Assembly: GCF_000150275.1 (NCBI RefSeq)
Contig: NW_002060953.1
Coordinates: 1,714,465 to 1,778,464 of the forward strand
Length of the DNA stretch: 64,000 bases
Reading direction: 5' to 3'
Origin: Trichoplax adhaerens
Taxonomy: Eukaryota > Placozoa > Uniplacotomia > Trichoplacea > Trichoplacidae
Below, piece after piece: positions 61,826-64,000 of this stretch (the first letter of the stretch is position 1; each line of letters starts with the position of its first letter). The notes below the pieces were generated by a model. That model was not told the DNA's origin. It saw nothing but the letters and a program-made list of their open reading frames with translations, and did not search any database. The translations under genes were made by a program, and so were the position numbers.

Positions 61826-62734
61826 TCCATATATTATTTTTGATGACTGGAACTAACTTCCTTTAAATAATTGTCCTTACATAGAAGTATTTGATAATGC
61901 AGTATTACCATAAAAGCTTAAAAGAAAACTTCAGCTATCGGTGTTATCTAAGATCGATTACAAATACCCTTTAAACACATATAGCTTCAATAATATAATG
62001 GATCAAGTGATAATTGTACTGTTTATAATGGATCTAAATTCTTGTGTTAATACCTAATCATGTAATATCGCAATTCCTAGCTAGTAACTGCCGAGCTAAA
62101 TTTCAAACGAAGATGGGACAGTTATCAAATACTTAAGTGATCATTGTGATAAAATTAAATACAGTATGGTTTACTAGATACATTAAAATATAGCCTGTTT
62201 CATTGATTATGAATTACTACATTTTAATAATATCAATAGTATAAGATTCCTATTTCGAAAGGACTGGCTAATACTTCTTCTTCTTAAAACTTGACTATGT
62301 ATCATCATTCAGCTCCTTCTAAGGTTAAGATTTTGAAAATTTTCTAGTAAACATATGTAAGCTAAATGTAAAGAAATCAAACAACTGCAAATACGACAAG
62401 ATTATATGAAATTACAGTTTAACAAAGATCCAGACAAGGATTTTTGGAGTCATAAATTACCATCGCTTTAAAATGATGATTAGGTATGGTAGAATTCAGC
62501 ACTATAGCTTTAAATTCTCATATACTGACTGTAAACGTTAATATCCTAGGGTATTTTAAGTCATACTGGCTATATTTAAGATTAAATCAATTTAAATCTA
62601 AATTTCCGTTCTAAATTAAAACTCGCTATCGTTAATATAAAATAAACAACAACTGAGATAATTTAGATGTCGCAAGATACAGTGAAATCTCTTCAATTAG
62701 TTTATTAACAAGCTAATCCAATCGAAAAAATTGC
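61826..62734. other. no gene; old repeat at 62410-62570
   Basis: Unique AT-rich sequence except for the diverged inverse match (62410-62570) to 14130-14300, centred on TATCCTAGGGTATTTTAAG. Confidence 0.45.
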
Positions 62735-63995
62735 GTAACATATAACACGAAGCAGATATCATGCGACAAATCTATTCTCTTCCAATCCATTATGATCTAC
62801 ATTGCAAGTTAAGCGCCTAATTATAATTTTTCTAATTAGATATGCAGATAGGAAAGAATAGTGGGCGCGTTGCTACGGTAATCAATCATCTCTCACTTGG
62901 CATACTTGATTCTAGATCAATTCCTCAAGCAATAATGTTTACTATCAAAGTTAGTAGAAATATTGTAGACAGTTTGCTAGGCCTATACCGTATAAAAATT
63001 TTCTGATTTTGCGCAGATAAATAGGATTATGGAAATGAAGAAATGATCATGCGATTTGAAGCCTTTATTATGCTTTACTATTCGTGGTAGAAGCCTAAAT
63101 TTAGAGGAAGAAAATCATTTTATGCCTTTAGCCTAGATTGCCATCAGATTTACATCAGATTTACACCAGGTAGGCTACACGCTTTGATCGTTTGAATTAT
63201 CACTTATGCTAATTTAATTAAGTAAAATAAAATCGATTACAGTAAACTGCCATATCCAGAAACGTTATTGCACGCATATAATGTAACTGAATTCGACTAA
63301 TTATTTCGGTAGATCTCTTTCGGTTATGGTAGTAAACACTTGTTTGATCGTGATCAACTTCTTGCTATTGAGTCAATACACTGCAGTTTCCGAATTAAGT
63401 ACGTCAATCTGACCCTACAACAGAGTACATGGAACAAAGCCTAAATTAACTTCAATTCTGTCTTTTTCACACCCGTTGAAAAGTTATAATATCTGTCGAA
63501 TTAGGTCTGTTCATCTTCCATGTGCTTACGTAACTCTAATAGTAGCATCAAAGTTATTATTACGAATCTAGCAGAAGTTGTAGCGGCCATTCTTCAACTG
63601 TCACTAAGCTTTAGCCTATCTTTGAGACGTATTTTCGGTAGTTGTTTATGAAAACCGTAAACAAATTGCTGTGTGATATTCTTAGTATGGACACGTAATG
63701 CTCTGATTCTGATTAATATTTCACTATCATCTATACATCAGTTCTTATATAATCTAATATAATAAGATGGTAATCTCTTCCATTTCATACATAACTTGAT
63801 GTAAGATTTCAATATCCACGATTTAGCGTTCTGATTAATTTACTGGACATTTACCTTAGAGTGATTATCGACACTTAGCTGTCTTTCTATGCGAAACATA
63901 TAGAAGAATAATTTTACTGCATTCATAATCTTTATATTTCTTTTTTCGTTATTAGTATATCGTTCATTATTTTCTAAGAGCAATAACCTAGAAAG
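62735..63995. repeat. 1.27-kb inverted repeat, right arm
   Basis: Reverse complement of 52268-53545. It reaches the window edge, so its true outer limit is unknown. The distance between the inner ends is about 9.2 kb. Confidence 0.88.
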
Positions 63996-64000
63996 AAAGA

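Noticed and set aside
52268-63995. Polinton/Maverick-type giant transposon
   Set aside because: Long arms fit, but there is no polymerase, integrase, protease or capsid frame between them; only a broken GPCR and gypsy-like RT are seen.

Overview
The window is AT-rich, intron-bearing animal DNA. Genes are split into small exons with ordinary GT-AG (occasionally GC-AG) borders, and the domains are metazoan death-fold, TIR, ROC-COR and phospholipid scramblase. Compact introns, high AT and single-domain death-fold exons fit an early-branching animal. A placozoan (Trichoplax/Hoilungia type) is my best guess, but this is inference; nothing in the sequence names the species.

Layout. A minus-strand series of death-fold genes runs across the window: a CARD exon at 0.6-0.9 kb whose gene continues leftward; a three-exon gene at 6.3-9.9 kb (helical region, coiled coil, death domain); a two-exon CARD-death-domain adaptor at 16.0-17.4 kb with the RAIDD/CRADD layout; an orphan CARD exon at 34.2-34.5 kb; a death-domain exon at 39.0-39.2 kb; a CARD-DD-ROC-COR gene at 40.2-44.1 kb; and a CARD-TIR gene at 49.4-51.3 kb. 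Every intact CARD exon ends in phase 1, and every domain exon shown to follow a CARD starts in phase 1, so the domains are interchangeable modules. The proteins look like parts of one apoptosis or innate-immune signalling repertoire: CARD and DD adaptors, a GTPase scaffold and a TIR effector.

On the plus strand, 21.5-33.4 kb holds a tandem phospholipid scramblase family. The third copy (30.3-33.4 kb) reconstructs cleanly as eight exons and 313 residues. The first copy is 5'-truncated next to a 1.1-kb foldback element and has a 1-nt deletion, the second has stops, lost splice sites and deleted exons, and a fourth decayed copy lies at 37.4-38.4 kb.

The remainder is repeats. A 108/306-bp higher-order satellite occupies 44.5-46.0 kb. 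A 23-bp-TIR element filled with a 20-bp minisatellite lies at 46.7-47.1 kb. A 1.27-kb, nearly identical inverted pair sits at 52.3-53.5 and 62.7-64.0 kb. Between those arms are a broken class A GPCR and a nest of Ty3/gypsy-like pol, foldback and LTR-like fragments. A 50-N assembly gap is at 35.4 kb. Large stretches (2.2-6.3, 9.9-12.8, 18.7-20.4, 53.5-55.8 and 56.7-59.1 kb) show no recognisable gene.
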